Shown here piece by piece: positions 45,525 through 53,492 of a DNA stretch of 64,000 nt. This stretch comes from an uncultured Lachnospiraceae bacterium. GTDB taxonomy: Bacteria > Bacillota > Clostridia > Lachnospirales > Lachnospiraceae. The stretch's first letter is position 1. Every line of letters begins with the position of its first letter. Location: the NCBI GenBank assembly GCA_949502235.1, contig CATBDC010000010.1, positions 27,109-91,108 on the forward strand, read 5' to 3'. A program made the translations under genes and the position numbers. Below the pieces are notes generated by a model. It saw nothing but the letters and a program-made list of their open reading frames with translations. It did no database searches and was not told the origin of the DNA.

Positions 45525-46805
45525 CTATCTTGCACTCAGCTTGTTGAAACCTGTTTCATTGGTTGCACCTGTAAGTACCTGAAGCTCAACCTCCAGAGAA
45601 CCGTCCTCACGGAGTGTCTCTTCACTTGCACCTGCAATCTTTGTCACATAGTCTAAAGTTCCAATTACCTTGTCAAGTTTCGGCAGGATAATTACCTGAT
45701 TTGCGTTACCGCCTGTTACTACTGCATCTGCAGCCGGATCTGAGTCAGCCAGTGACTGGGACTTTCCATCGCGTCCTGCATACTCGTCTGTAATAATAAC
45801 CGTCTTAACGCCCTCTGCCTCAATCTTCTTGCAGTTCATGATAAGGTCTGTATCCGGGTTACCGAAGCCTTCCTGAGATACGATGACACCGTCAAGGTCT
45901 AACATCTTGCAAAGCTTAGCCGTCCAGTCAGAGGAACGCTGCTTGTCTGCAAGATATACGTTCTCGTTTGTAATAATCTGGCATACAAAGTTAATGGTCT
46001 TTCCATGCTGGTCAAACATATCGTGTACAACCGGATTGTTAAGGTGCACATAGGTCGGGTTCTTATCACATGCGGATACACAGTTACCGGACACGATAGC
46101 TCCGTCCATAATTTCTGTAGGACTTAAGATTGTAGGAACGATCTTCTTAGCATCAACACCGTATACATAGGTGTCATGAAGAAGTCCCTGGCTCTGAAGC
46201 ATCTGTACATATGCAACTCTCGGAAGGTTCGGATATTTCTCCATGCCTTCTTTAATGGTGCATGTCTCATATACCTTTGTCTCATCAGGTGTAAGGTTAC
46301 GCGCTAATTCACCAAGATATACTGCCACTCTGAAGCCTGCGAAACGAACAGCCTTCTCATAGTCATGCTGCTTAATACCGTCTACCGGCTCGCAAACCAT
46401 AACCAGGTTAAGTGTCTTTGAGAACGGCGTGTAATCAGCTCCCGGGCCTGTCATATCAATAATACCCTCCTGGAAGCCTACAATCCTTCCGGCTGTAACA
46501 ACTGCCATACCCTTAAGTGCATAAGTCTTTCCTTCACCTACAGTATCAACCTTTGCGATAACGCCCGGGAAGATTCCCCCTCTTCCTTCCACCTTAACTC
46601 TCGGCTCGATAACGTCCTTAACCGGCGTAATTCTCACTGACTCGCCCGGCTTAGCAATATCAAATGATACGCTCTTAATCTTTTCGTCCTCAAGAGCAAC
46701 CGCTTTTACGGCCTCTTCGGATACATAAAGGATACCGTCTTCAATCTTAGACTCAGCTGCAAACTGAATATCCTTAATGTAAATGTGTCCCATTTCTAAT
46801 CTCAC
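45525..46805 (-). CDS. grdE: Glycine reductase protein B proprotein GrdE
   Basis: 426 residues from GTG 46805 (AAGGAGG 9 nt upstream). The longer ATG frame at 46880 overlaps grdX and lacks a site. The chain is cut before Cys242 in GNCVSACDKNPTY, and that cysteine becomes the pyruvoyl group that forms the Schiff base with glycine. In this numbering the cysteine is exactly residue 242. Other landmarks are VEGRGGIFPGVIAKVDTVGE and QGLLHDTYVYGVDAKK. Confidence 0.96.
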   Translation of the reverse strand: MRLEMGHIYIKDIQFAAESKIEDGILYVSEEAVKAVALEDEKIKSVSFDIAKPGESVRITPVKDVIEPRVKVEGRGGIFPGVIAKVDTVGEGKTYALKGMAVVTAGRIVGFQEGIIDMTGPGADYTPFSKTLNLVMVCEPVDGIKQHDYEKAVRFAGFRVAVYLGELARNLTPDETKVYETCTIKEGMEKYPNLPRVAYVQMLQSQGLLHDTYVYGVDAKKIVPTILSPTEIMDGAIVSGNCVSACDKNPTYVHLNNPVVHDMFDQHGKTINFVCQIITNENVYLADKQRSSDWTAKLCKMLDLDGVIVSQEGFGNPDTDLIMNCKKIEAEGVKTVIITDEYAGRDGKSQSLADSDPAADAVVTGGNANQVIILPKLDKVIGTLDYVTKIAGASEETLREDGSLEVELQVLTGATNETGFNKLSAR

Positions 46806-46873
46806 TTTTGGTTCCCTCCTTAAAATAATGATATTATTGTTTAAAGCTGCAACGCTTTTACAACCCCAATGAC

Positions 46874-47257
46874 TTACCATGCATCTGCCGATGCAATCCC
46901 GCTTTCTAACAGAGTCCAGTCAATCAGCTGAAAATCCTCATATACCGAAGGCTTGTACTTATCTGATTTAAACTCAAACTTCCGGCACGCTTGTATGGCA
47001 TTTTCTATGATCGCCAGAGACCCTTCGTCTATCTCCCCCTTTCCTGTCGAAATCATTACCGATTTATACGGCGTTTCATTAGGCTTCACACTTCCTGAAA
47101 GGGGGTGTGATAAAAGCCGGTGACCCTCGTGAATTCTGTCTCTGACCTCCTTTAAGACATCTTCATAAGAAATATCTCTGTAAGTGACTATGCGGCTGTC
47201 ATCAAGCTTTTTCGGAACTAATGGATTATTCGTTATTATCATGTAGTGTTTTGCCAT
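46874..47257 (-). CDS. grdX: GrdX
   Basis: 127 residues, always found at the head of glycine reductase operons but without a proven role. Typical start MAKHYMIITNNPLVPKKLDD and a conserved SHPLSGSVKPNETPYKSVMI. It is the first gene after the glycine riboswitch and terminator, 68 nt before grdE. Confidence 0.92.
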   Translation of the reverse strand: MAKHYMIITNNPLVPKKLDDSRIVTYRDISYEDVLKEVRDRIHEGHRLLSHPLSGSVKPNETPYKSVMISTGKGEIDEGSLAIIENAIQACRKFEFKSDKYKPSVYEDFQLIDWTLLESGIASADAW

Positions 47258-47285
47258 CTCTTATCCGTCCTTTCCGGCAATTAAG

Positions 47286-47329
47286 GTAAAAAAGAAGGAC
47301 GATGCAAATAAAAATGTGCTATCGTCCTT
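47286..47329 (-). terminator. Riboswitch-controlled terminator before grdX
   Basis: Stem AAGGACGAT..GCA / TGC..ATCGTCCTT (47295-47329) followed on the minus strand by CTTTTTTA. It lies between the glycine aptamer and grdX, so it fits an expression platform in which glycine binding prevents the terminator. Confidence 0.85.
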
Positions 47330-47406
47330 TCTGTCTTTTGTCCTGATTGCTTTTTTCAAAGCCTGTTGTCATCCAACACAAGATTCAGAATACGGTCCTT
47401 TCCCCA

Positions 47407-47515
47407 GTCCTTTTGCCTGAAAGTTTCGCCCTGCACGCGTTCACCTCACATGCCAGGTTTGCCTCTTCGGCGGCTACATCCGATAGCTCTCTCTTGGGAA
47501 AAATCCTCCCGCTAT
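47407..47515 (-). ncRNA. Glycine riboswitch
   Basis: On the minus strand: a GGGAGGATTTTTCCC-like P1 region, AGAGAGAGCTATCGG, GCCGCCGAAGAGGCAAAC, and GAAACTTTCAGGCAAAAGGAC. These are the conserved parts of a glycine aptamer. Only one clear aptamer is seen, with the other side of the usual tandem pair absent or reduced. It controls grdX-E-B-trxB-trxA-A-C-D through the terminator at 47286-47329. Confidence 0.9.
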
Positions 47516-47561
47516 TTACTTGTTTTATAGACGTGGCGAATATATTTCATTGCCTGTATCT

Positions 47562-47590
47562 ATAGTAACTTATCGTTAAAATTTTTTCAA
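47562..47590 (-). promoter_or_regulatory. Promoter of the glycine reductase operon
   Basis: Minus strand TTGAAA (47585-47590), 17-nt spacer, TACTAT (47562-47567). Transcription would start about 40 nt upstream of the riboswitch aptamer, giving a leader of ~300 nt. Confidence 0.65.
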
Positions 47591-47661
47591 CCCTTTGAAT
47601 AAATTTTATTCGATTTAGTCATATTGCATAAATTTTCCAGTACATTTTTATGAATTATTTC

Positions 47662-49032
47662 TTATTTCCCATTCTTTTTAAAATTCTGGAAATAATCATC
47701 ATGTACCTTCCTAATAACGCCGCTTAATGCAAATAACGCAAGTATATTCGGGATAACCATCAGCGAATTAAAGGTATCCTGCATAGTCCATACAAGCTCT
47801 ACCTCTGCAAGTGAGCCAAGGAATACGCACACCGCAACGATTACGGAATAAATCTTAACAGCCTTTGCTCCGAACAGGTATTTGATGTTTGCCTGGCCGA
47901 AGAAATACCATCCAAGGATTGTGGAAAATGCGAAGAAGAACATACAGATTGCGATAAAGATGTCTCCTCCTTTTCCGTACAGTGTAGAGAACGCATACTG
48001 GCTTAACTCTGCTCCTGTCTTTCCTGTAGGGATAGAATGTGTTGTGATAATTACAAATGCAGTAAGATTCAGAATGACAAATGTATCAATAAACACACCG
48101 ATCATAGCTACGAATCCCTGCTCTACCGGATGATTCACCTTTGCAACCGCATGTGCGTGAGGCGTGGAACCCATACCGGCTTCATTGGAGAACAATCCTC
48201 TTGCAACACCCTTTGTAAGGGCCAGCTTAATTGTAGCGCCTGCAGCACCGCCCACAATGGCAGAAGGTGCAAATGCTCCTACAACGATTGCCTGGAACGC
48301 ATACGGAATCTCCTTAAAGTTAACGATAATTACGATCAAGGAGCCAACGATATAGAAGGCTGCCATAATCGGAACAATCAGCTCCGTGATCTTAGCAATA
48401 CGTCCCGTACCGCCTAAGAATACGAACAGAGCCAGCACTGCAAGGATAATACCCATAATCCACTGGGGCATTCCGAATGCAGTATTAAACGCTGCTGCGA
48501 TAGAGTTAGACTGTACCGCATTACCCATAAAGCCCAGAGCCAGCGTAATAAGAACGGCGAAAATACCTGCCAGCACCTTGCCGAAGGTCCCGGAAAATGC
48601 TGCGCGTATGTAATATACCGGACCTCCTGTTACCTCTCCGTCATCGCCCACCTTCTTATACTTCTGCGCCATAATTGCCTCGGCATAGATAGTAGCCATT
48701 CCAAGAAATGCCGCGATCCACATCCAGAAGATAGCCCCGGGTCCGCCTACTGCAAGAGCCGTAGCCGCTCCGGCAATGTTACCAGTACCTACCTGGGCCG
48801 CAATGGCCGTTGCAAGAGCCTGGAAGGATGACATGCCGTCCGCTCCAGCCGTACCGCTTTTCTTGAACATTCCGCCGAAGGTTCTTCTCATTCCTTCGCC
48901 AAAGCCCTTCACCTGAATAAATCCAAGCTTTACCGTGAACCAGATACCGCCGCCGAGAAGTGCAACGATAAGAATGTAGTTTGACAGATAGCTGCCTAAT
49001 GTTGAGAAAATATCATTTAACATTGCTTCCAT
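47662..49032 (-). CDS. Alanine/glycine:cation symporter (AGCS family)
   Basis: 456 residues from ATG 49032 (GGGGGA 8 nt upstream). Hydrophobic throughout, about ten to eleven helices. AGCS family motifs: ALATAIAAQVGTGNIAGAAT, GGPGAIFWMWIAAFLGMATI, GVARGLFSNEAGMGSTPHAH. It imports alanine or glycine with Na+. Its position directly before the glycine-regulated reductase operon suggests glycine as the physiological substrate. It has its own promoter and operator candidate. Confidence 0.93.
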   Translation of the reverse strand: MEAMLNDIFSTLGSYLSNYILIVALLGGGIWFTVKLGFIQVKGFGEGMRRTFGGMFKKSGTAGADGMSSFQALATAIAAQVGTGNIAGAATALAVGGPGAIFWMWIAAFLGMATIYAEAIMAQKYKKVGDDGEVTGGPVYYIRAAFSGTFGKVLAGIFAVLITLALGFMGNAVQSNSIAAAFNTAFGMPQWIMGIILAVLALFVFLGGTGRIAKITELIVPIMAAFYIVGSLIVIIVNFKEIPYAFQAIVVGAFAPSAIVGGAAGATIKLALTKGVARGLFSNEAGMGSTPHAHAVAKVNHPVEQGFVAMIGVFIDTFVILNLTAFVIITTHSIPTGKTGAELSQYAFSTLYGKGGDIFIAICMFFFAFSTILGWYFFGQANIKYLFGAKAVKIYSVIVAVCVFLGSLAEVELVWTMQDTFNSLMVIPNILALFALSGVIRKVHDDYFQNFKKNGK

Positions 49033-49069
49033 TACTAAATTCCCCCTTTTTCTCATTTTTTATAGATAC

Positions 49070-49132
49070 ATCGAATAATCGGTTCAAATTATTCGATACA
49101 TTTATAATACAATATATGGGAAAATTTTGCAA
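49070..49132 (-). promoter_or_regulatory. agcS promoter with a 10-bp palindromic operator at +1
   Basis: Minus strand TTGCAA (49127-49132), 17-nt spacer, TATTAT (49104-49109). A perfect inverted repeat ATCGAATAAT-8 nt-ATTATTCGAT (49070-49079 / 49088-49097) covers the predicted start site, where a repressor would block transcription. Confidence 0.6.
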
Positions 49133-49207
49133 TCAAATTCTACTTTTTTGCACTTTTCAGAAAACTTCCCTTGACCTGTACGGTTGGATGTCTGTTGTTC
49201 GGAGGAC

Positions 49208-49387
49208 GGAAGTTTTAAGATGCCCTTCCTAACGCAGACTAGGGCAACACTCCGGTGAACTAACCGCTAACTACGACTAAGGAGTTCAGGAGAACCTTCA
49301 CTCCTAAGTCTTCGTAAGCGGTGGATTTCACCTTCGTTAAAAACGCCCCTTAATGTCTGCTTATAGGAAGGGCATCTTAAAACTTCC
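49208..49387. ncRNA. 180-nt palindromic structured element, copy 1
   Basis: Perfect 23-bp terminal inverted repeats (49208-49230 and 49365-49387) enclose a ~134-nt interior that keeps pairing inward: CCTA/TAGG, GCAGAC/GTCTGC, GGGC/GCCC, GGTGAA/TTCACC, CCGCT/AGCGG, GACT/AGTC. The whole element folds as one long bulged hairpin. Copy 2 (49587-49767) is its reverse complement at roughly 85-90% identity, with changes in paired arms matched on both sides. The strand transcribed, if any, is unknown. No open frame is preserved. Confidence 0.75.
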
Positions 49388-49586
49388 TGCGCACCGAAAA
49401 TGGCGTTCCAACAGCACAGCTAAAGATTTTTCCAGTGTACAGGCCGCAGTTAGCCGTCAGTTCTCTGGAGCGCGGCCCTGTCTCGTGGGGAAAGTCTGCC
49501 CCGAATGGCTGTCCCTTGAATAACATTCCAGCCGTACAAGTGGATAATTTTCTGCCTGTGTATTGAAAATCCGGTTCCAATGCACA
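49388..49586. repeat. Spacer between the two structured elements, with degenerate ~60-nt repeats
   Basis: Contains imperfect copies of a motif like CTGTACGGCTGGAATGTTAT, then TCAAGGGACAGCC. The motif also borders the outer edges of both 180-nt elements and recurs alone at 58567-58620. A minus-strand open frame here (67 codons) reads the repeats as YTGRKLSTCTAGMLFKGQPF-type units. I regard it as a repeat shadow, not a gene. Confidence 0.6.
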
Positions 49587-49767
49587 GGAAGTTCGAAGAT
49601 GTCATTCCTATAAGCGGACATTAAAGGGGTGCTCTTAACGCAGGTGAAATCCACCGCTTACGAAGGCTTAGGAGTGAAGGCTCTCCTGAACTCCTTAGCC
49701 GTAGTTAGCGGTTAGTTCACCGGAGTGTTACCCCAGTCCGTGTTAGGAATGACATCTTCGAACTTCC
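49587..49767. ncRNA. 180-nt palindromic structured element, copy 2 (inverted)
   Basis: Inverted relative to copy 1. Its own 23-bp terminal repeats (49587-49609 and 49745-49767) differ from those of copy 1 at four positions, each compensated on the other arm. Internal pairs are CGGAC/GTCCG, GGGGT/ACCCC and GGCT/AGCC, all covarying with copy 1. The apical part (CTAAGGAGTTCAGGAGAGCC read on the minus strand) is nearly invariant. Confidence 0.75.
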
Positions 49768-49806
49768 GTCCTTTGAACGATATTTCAATCCTACAGGCCG
49801 AGAATT

Positions 49807-51240
49807 TTATACGTGGATTTCTGCTTGCATGCCAAGAATCTCTTTATTTTCCTCCAGAACCGGAGATATCACTTCTCTAAGGAATGTCTCTACCTGAAGG
49901 GGAGCGCGGCCCACGTATTTTGCGGGATCCATGGCTGCCTTAAGGGCTGCTTCATCAAGGCCGAAGGCCGGGTCTTTGGCAATGAGTTCGAGAAGGTTAT
50001 TGTCAAGTCCCTTTTCTTTTACATTTCTTCCTGCTTCCATGGACAGCGTCCGTATTCTTTCGTGGAGCTCCTGGCGGTCTCCTCCTGCCTTTACGGCGTC
50101 CATCATGATATTTTCCGTTGCCATGAACGGCAGCTCACTCATGAGGCGCTTCTCGATTACCTTCGGGTATACTACCAGGCCGTCCACTACGTTCAGGCAC
50201 AGATCCAGTATGCCGTCAATGGCAAGGAATCCCTCCGGCACGCTTAAGCGCTTATTCGCGGAGTCATCCAGCGTCCTCTCAAACCACTGGGCTGCAGACG
50301 TAACTGCGGGATTTAAAGCATCGATCATAACGTATCTGGAGAGAGAGGCGATCCTTTCGCTTCTCATGGGATTTCTCTTATATGCCATGGCTGAAGATCC
50401 TATCTGGCTCTTCTCGAAGGGCTCCTCCACCTCTTTTAAATGCTGGAGAAGGCGGATATCGTTGGAAAACTTGTGAGCGCTGGCCGCGATCCCTGCAAGG
50501 ACGTTAAGGACTCTCGTGTCTACCTTTCTTGAATAGGTCTGCCCGGATACCGGATAGCAGGCTTCAAAGCCCATTTTTTCTGCAATCATGGGGTCAATTC
50601 TGTCAATCTTATCCTGATCCCCGTTAAAAAGCTCTAAAAAGCTTGCCTGGGTTCCCGTGGTCCCCTTAGAGCCCAAAAGCTTCAGACTTCCTCTTACATA
50701 GTTTAAATCCTCCAGATCCATTAAGAATTCCTGGATCCACAGTGTGGCACGCTTTCCTACCGTGGTTGGCTGGGCAGGCTGGAAGTGTGTGAAGGCAAGA
50801 GTGGGCAGATTCTTATATTCATCTGCAAATTTGGAAAGCTCCGAGATAACATTCACAAGCTTTTTCTTCACAAGCTTTAGAGCCTCCGCCATGATAATGA
50901 TGTCTGTATTATCGCCTACGTAGCAGGAGGTCGCCCCCAGATGGATGATTCCTTTTGCCTTCGGGCACTGCACGCCGTAGGCGTACACATGGGACATAAC
51001 ATCATGGCGTACCTGCTTCTCCCTCTCCTTTGCCACCTCATAATTAATATCCTCTGCATGAGCCTTTAGTTCCTCAATCTGCTCCTTTGTAATCGGAAGC
51101 CCCAGCTCCTTCTCTGTCTCTGCCAGCGCAATCCAAAGTCTGCGCCATGTACGGAATTTCTTATCCGGTGAAAAGATGTACTGCATTTCTCTGCTTGCGT
51201 ACCGCTCTGAAAGCGGGCTTACATATCTGTCGTTTGTCAT
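49807..51240 (-). CDS. purB: Adenylosuccinate lyase
   Basis: 477 residues. Fumarase/aspartase superfamily signature GSSAMAYKRNPMRSERIAS, catalytic GATSCYVGDNTD and GSKGTTGTQASFLELFNGDQ. It catalyses fumarate release from SAICAR and from adenylosuccinate. It follows purF by 53 nt, probably on the same transcript as the three-gene DUF5716/5717 module. Confidence 0.97.
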   Translation of the reverse strand: MTNDRYVSPLSERYASREMQYIFSPDKKFRTWRRLWIALAETEKELGLPITKEQIEELKAHAEDINYEVAKEREKQVRHDVMSHVYAYGVQCPKAKGIIHLGATSCYVGDNTDIIIMAEALKLVKKKLVNVISELSKFADEYKNLPTLAFTHFQPAQPTTVGKRATLWIQEFLMDLEDLNYVRGSLKLLGSKGTTGTQASFLELFNGDQDKIDRIDPMIAEKMGFEACYPVSGQTYSRKVDTRVLNVLAGIAASAHKFSNDIRLLQHLKEVEEPFEKSQIGSSAMAYKRNPMRSERIASLSRYVMIDALNPAVTSAAQWFERTLDDSANKRLSVPEGFLAIDGILDLCLNVVDGLVVYPKVIEKRLMSELPFMATENIMMDAVKAGGDRQELHERIRTLSMEAGRNVKEKGLDNNLLELIAKDPAFGLDEAALKAAMDPAKYVGRAPLQVETFLREVISPVLEENKEILGMQAEIHV

Positions 51241-51293
51241 AGTTTTCTCCTCTCATATGTTTGATTTCAACTTATTTGTCGTTTACTATAGCT

Positions 51294-52718
51294 TTACTCA
51301 AATGCATGGGAGAGATCCTCTCCCGGAACCTCCATGGGATAATTTCCGCTAAAGCATGCATCGCAGTAAGAAAGCTCTCCTGCCATATCCCTTAACCTTT
51401 CAAGCTTCATATAGCCAAGGGAATCCGCCCCTATCATTTCCCGGATCTCTTCCTCTGAATGTGAATGGGCAATGAGCTGTTCATTAGAGGGGACATCTGT
51501 CCCAAAATAGCAGGGATATAAAAACGGCGGCGAACTGATTCTTACGTGAACCTCCCTGGCCCCCGCTTTTTTCAGCATTTTAATGATATTGGCACAGGTT
51601 GTCCCCCGGACAATGGAATCATCCACCATAACGATCCGCTTTCCCTTTACTACCTCTTCAATCACATTCAGCTTTATCTTGACACTGCTTTCCCGCTGGC
51701 TCTGCTTCGGCTTGATAAAGGTCCGCCCCACATAGCTGTTTTTGTGAAATGCCATTCCGTAAGGGATCCCCGACTGCTCCGAATATCCCTTAGCGGCCAC
51801 CAGCCCCGAGTCAGGCACGCCCACCACAAGATCTGCCTCCACCGGATAACACTGTGCCAGCGCCCTTCCCGCAGTGATCCGGGCGTGGTAGACATTTACC
51901 CCGTCAATGGTACTGTCTGTCCTTGCGAAATAAATATATTCGAAAATGCATCTTGCCTGCCGCCCCGGCTCTATGGCCATAGACATGTCAGATTTCATTC
52001 CATGCTTTGTAAAGCTTACGATCTCTCCCGGCTTTACATCCCGTACAAATTCTCCATCTACTGCCGCTATGGCGCAGCTTTCTGAAGCAAGGAACCAGGT
52101 ATCCCCTCTTTTTCCGATACACAAGGGCTTAAGCCCAAATGGATCCCTCACTCCGATAAGCTTCCTTGGCGAGCTTATCACCAGTGCGTAGCCCCCTTCT
52201 ATCTTCTTCATGGCATTTTTTACTGCCTCCTCTGCCGTCCCGGTTTTCAGACGTTCCCTTGCAATATGGTATGCAAGCACCTCGGAATCTATGGTCGTCT
52301 GGAAAATGGCGCCGGTATATTCAAGCTCATGGCGGAGCTTTACTGCATTTGTGAGATTTCCATTGTGGGCAATAATAAGGGTTCCCTTTATATAATTTAA
52401 TACAAGAGGCATGGCATTTTCTGCCCTTGTCCCTCCGGCAGTAGAATAACGGACATGTCCCACGCCCAGATTGCCCCCAAGGGCTTCTAAGTCTTCCTCC
52501 GCAAAAACCTCATTGACAAGACCAAGTCCCTTTTTTGAGTGAACCTTTCTCTCCCCGTAAGTATCTGTTACCGCAATTCCGCAGCTTTCCTGCCCCCTGT
52601 GCTGTAACGCAAAAAGCCCATAGTATATGGACGGGGCAACGCTGCCTCCTTCCATATCATAGGCTCCAAATACTCCACATTCCTCTCCCATACCTGTCGT
52701 AACCTTCTCGTAGTTCAT
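51294..52718 (-). CDS. purF: Amidophosphoribosyltransferase
   Basis: 474 residues. Class II glutamine amidotransferase: the nucleophile Cys14 follows a short propeptide MNYEKVTTGMGEE, as in clostridial and Bacillus enzymes that are N-terminally processed. The PRPP motif is VMVDDSIVRGTTCANIIK, and a CDACFSGNYP iron-sulfur-type cysteine pattern sits near the C-terminus. First committed step of purine synthesis. 15 nt after the TPR-like gene. Confidence 0.97.
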   Translation of the reverse strand: MNYEKVTTGMGEECGVFGAYDMEGGSVAPSIYYGLFALQHRGQESCGIAVTDTYGERKVHSKKGLGLVNEVFAEEDLEALGGNLGVGHVRYSTAGGTRAENAMPLVLNYIKGTLIIAHNGNLTNAVKLRHELEYTGAIFQTTIDSEVLAYHIARERLKTGTAEEAVKNAMKKIEGGYALVISSPRKLIGVRDPFGLKPLCIGKRGDTWFLASESCAIAAVDGEFVRDVKPGEIVSFTKHGMKSDMSMAIEPGRQARCIFEYIYFARTDSTIDGVNVYHARITAGRALAQCYPVEADLVVGVPDSGLVAAKGYSEQSGIPYGMAFHKNSYVGRTFIKPKQSQRESSVKIKLNVIEEVVKGKRIVMVDDSIVRGTTCANIIKMLKKAGAREVHVRISSPPFLYPCYFGTDVPSNEQLIAHSHSEEEIREMIGADSLGYMKLERLRDMAGELSYCDACFSGNYPMEVPGEDLSHAFE

Positions 52719-52733
52719 GAATGTAAGCTCCTT

Positions 52734-53492
52734 TCAAACACGGTATTCCTTTTTCCACGTACGCAGCATTTCTTCCTCTACGTCCATATTCACCTCTTTT
52801 TTCACCGCCTGCACCTCATCCCGGACGAGGGAGGACATGCTTAAAAAGATAGAATTACCCGAAAGCATCTTTACATACTCCTCCTCCGGAAGATACCTCT
52901 GGCAGCAATAAAGATATGCCTTCAGCATGTCAGCCTCCTCGCAGATCTGATAAGCCTCCTTGTACATAGCAGCCGCCTCTTCATACAAAAACTGACAGCC
53001 GTAGGCAGTTCCAAGGCACCCATATATCCGTCCGTAAAAGGTTTTCGGAACGGATTCATCCCATTCCTTATTAATCACGGACTGGTATACAAGAACCGCC
53101 GAGGCATACTCTCCGGCCTTCAAAAGCGTATCTGCCTTGTATTTGGCCTTTTCTACCTCCTTCTGGTTCTGAAGCTGCTCTAAAAGATTCTGTATTTTCG
53201 TAATCTCAAGGGGAGCATAAATCACAGAACCCCTAAGTATTGTAAGAACAAACTCCGAGAGGGGGGCATTCTGGTCAAGCTCCCTTCGAAGGGCTTCCGC
53301 TATTTTCCCAAGCTCCAGCTCATCCTCCAGCCAGTCGCACAGCCGCCGGTTCATAATCATATGATCAATCAGATACAGATTGTTGCAGATGTAATAGCAT
53401 AATTCCTCTATTGTGTAAATTCTCATGTGAATCCGCGATATTTCATAGGGACGCTTTGCCCGTTTCTTATGACATAGAATTAAACTGCCCAT
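52734..53492 (-). CDS. TPR-like protein of the DUF5716/5717 module
   Basis: 252 residues. An N-terminal globular part starts around IYTIEELCYYICNNLYLIDH, and the C-terminal part has two to three TPR-like helical hairpins (LLKAGEYASAVLVYQSVINK, YGCLGTAYGCQFLYEEAAAM). There is no signal peptide. GGAGG precedes ATG 53492, and the gene overlaps the DUF5716 gene by 26 nt, so it is tightly coupled. I do not recognise a named family. Confidence 0.7.
   Translation of the reverse strand: MGSLILCHKKRAKRPYEISRIHMRIYTIEELCYYICNNLYLIDHMIMNRRLCDWLEDELELGKIAEALRRELDQNAPLSEFVLTILRGSVIYAPLEITKIQNLLEQLQNQKEVEKAKYKADTLLKAGEYASAVLVYQSVINKEWDESVPKTFYGRIYGCLGTAYGCQFLYEEAAAMYKEAYQICEEADMLKAYLYCCQRYLPEEEYVKMLSGNSIFLSMSSLVRDEVQAVKKEVNMDVEEEMLRTWKKEYRV

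Noticed and set aside
49377..49580. 67-codon minus-strand open frame in the gap between the structured elements
   Set aside because: It reads the degenerate tandem repeats (YTGxK units), lacks a ribosome binding site and overlaps the arm of the 180-nt element.
49208..49767. Integron attC-like sites
   Set aside because: The elements are long imperfect palindromes, but the GTTRRRY/RYYYAAC core sites are not present and no integrase or cassette array is seen.
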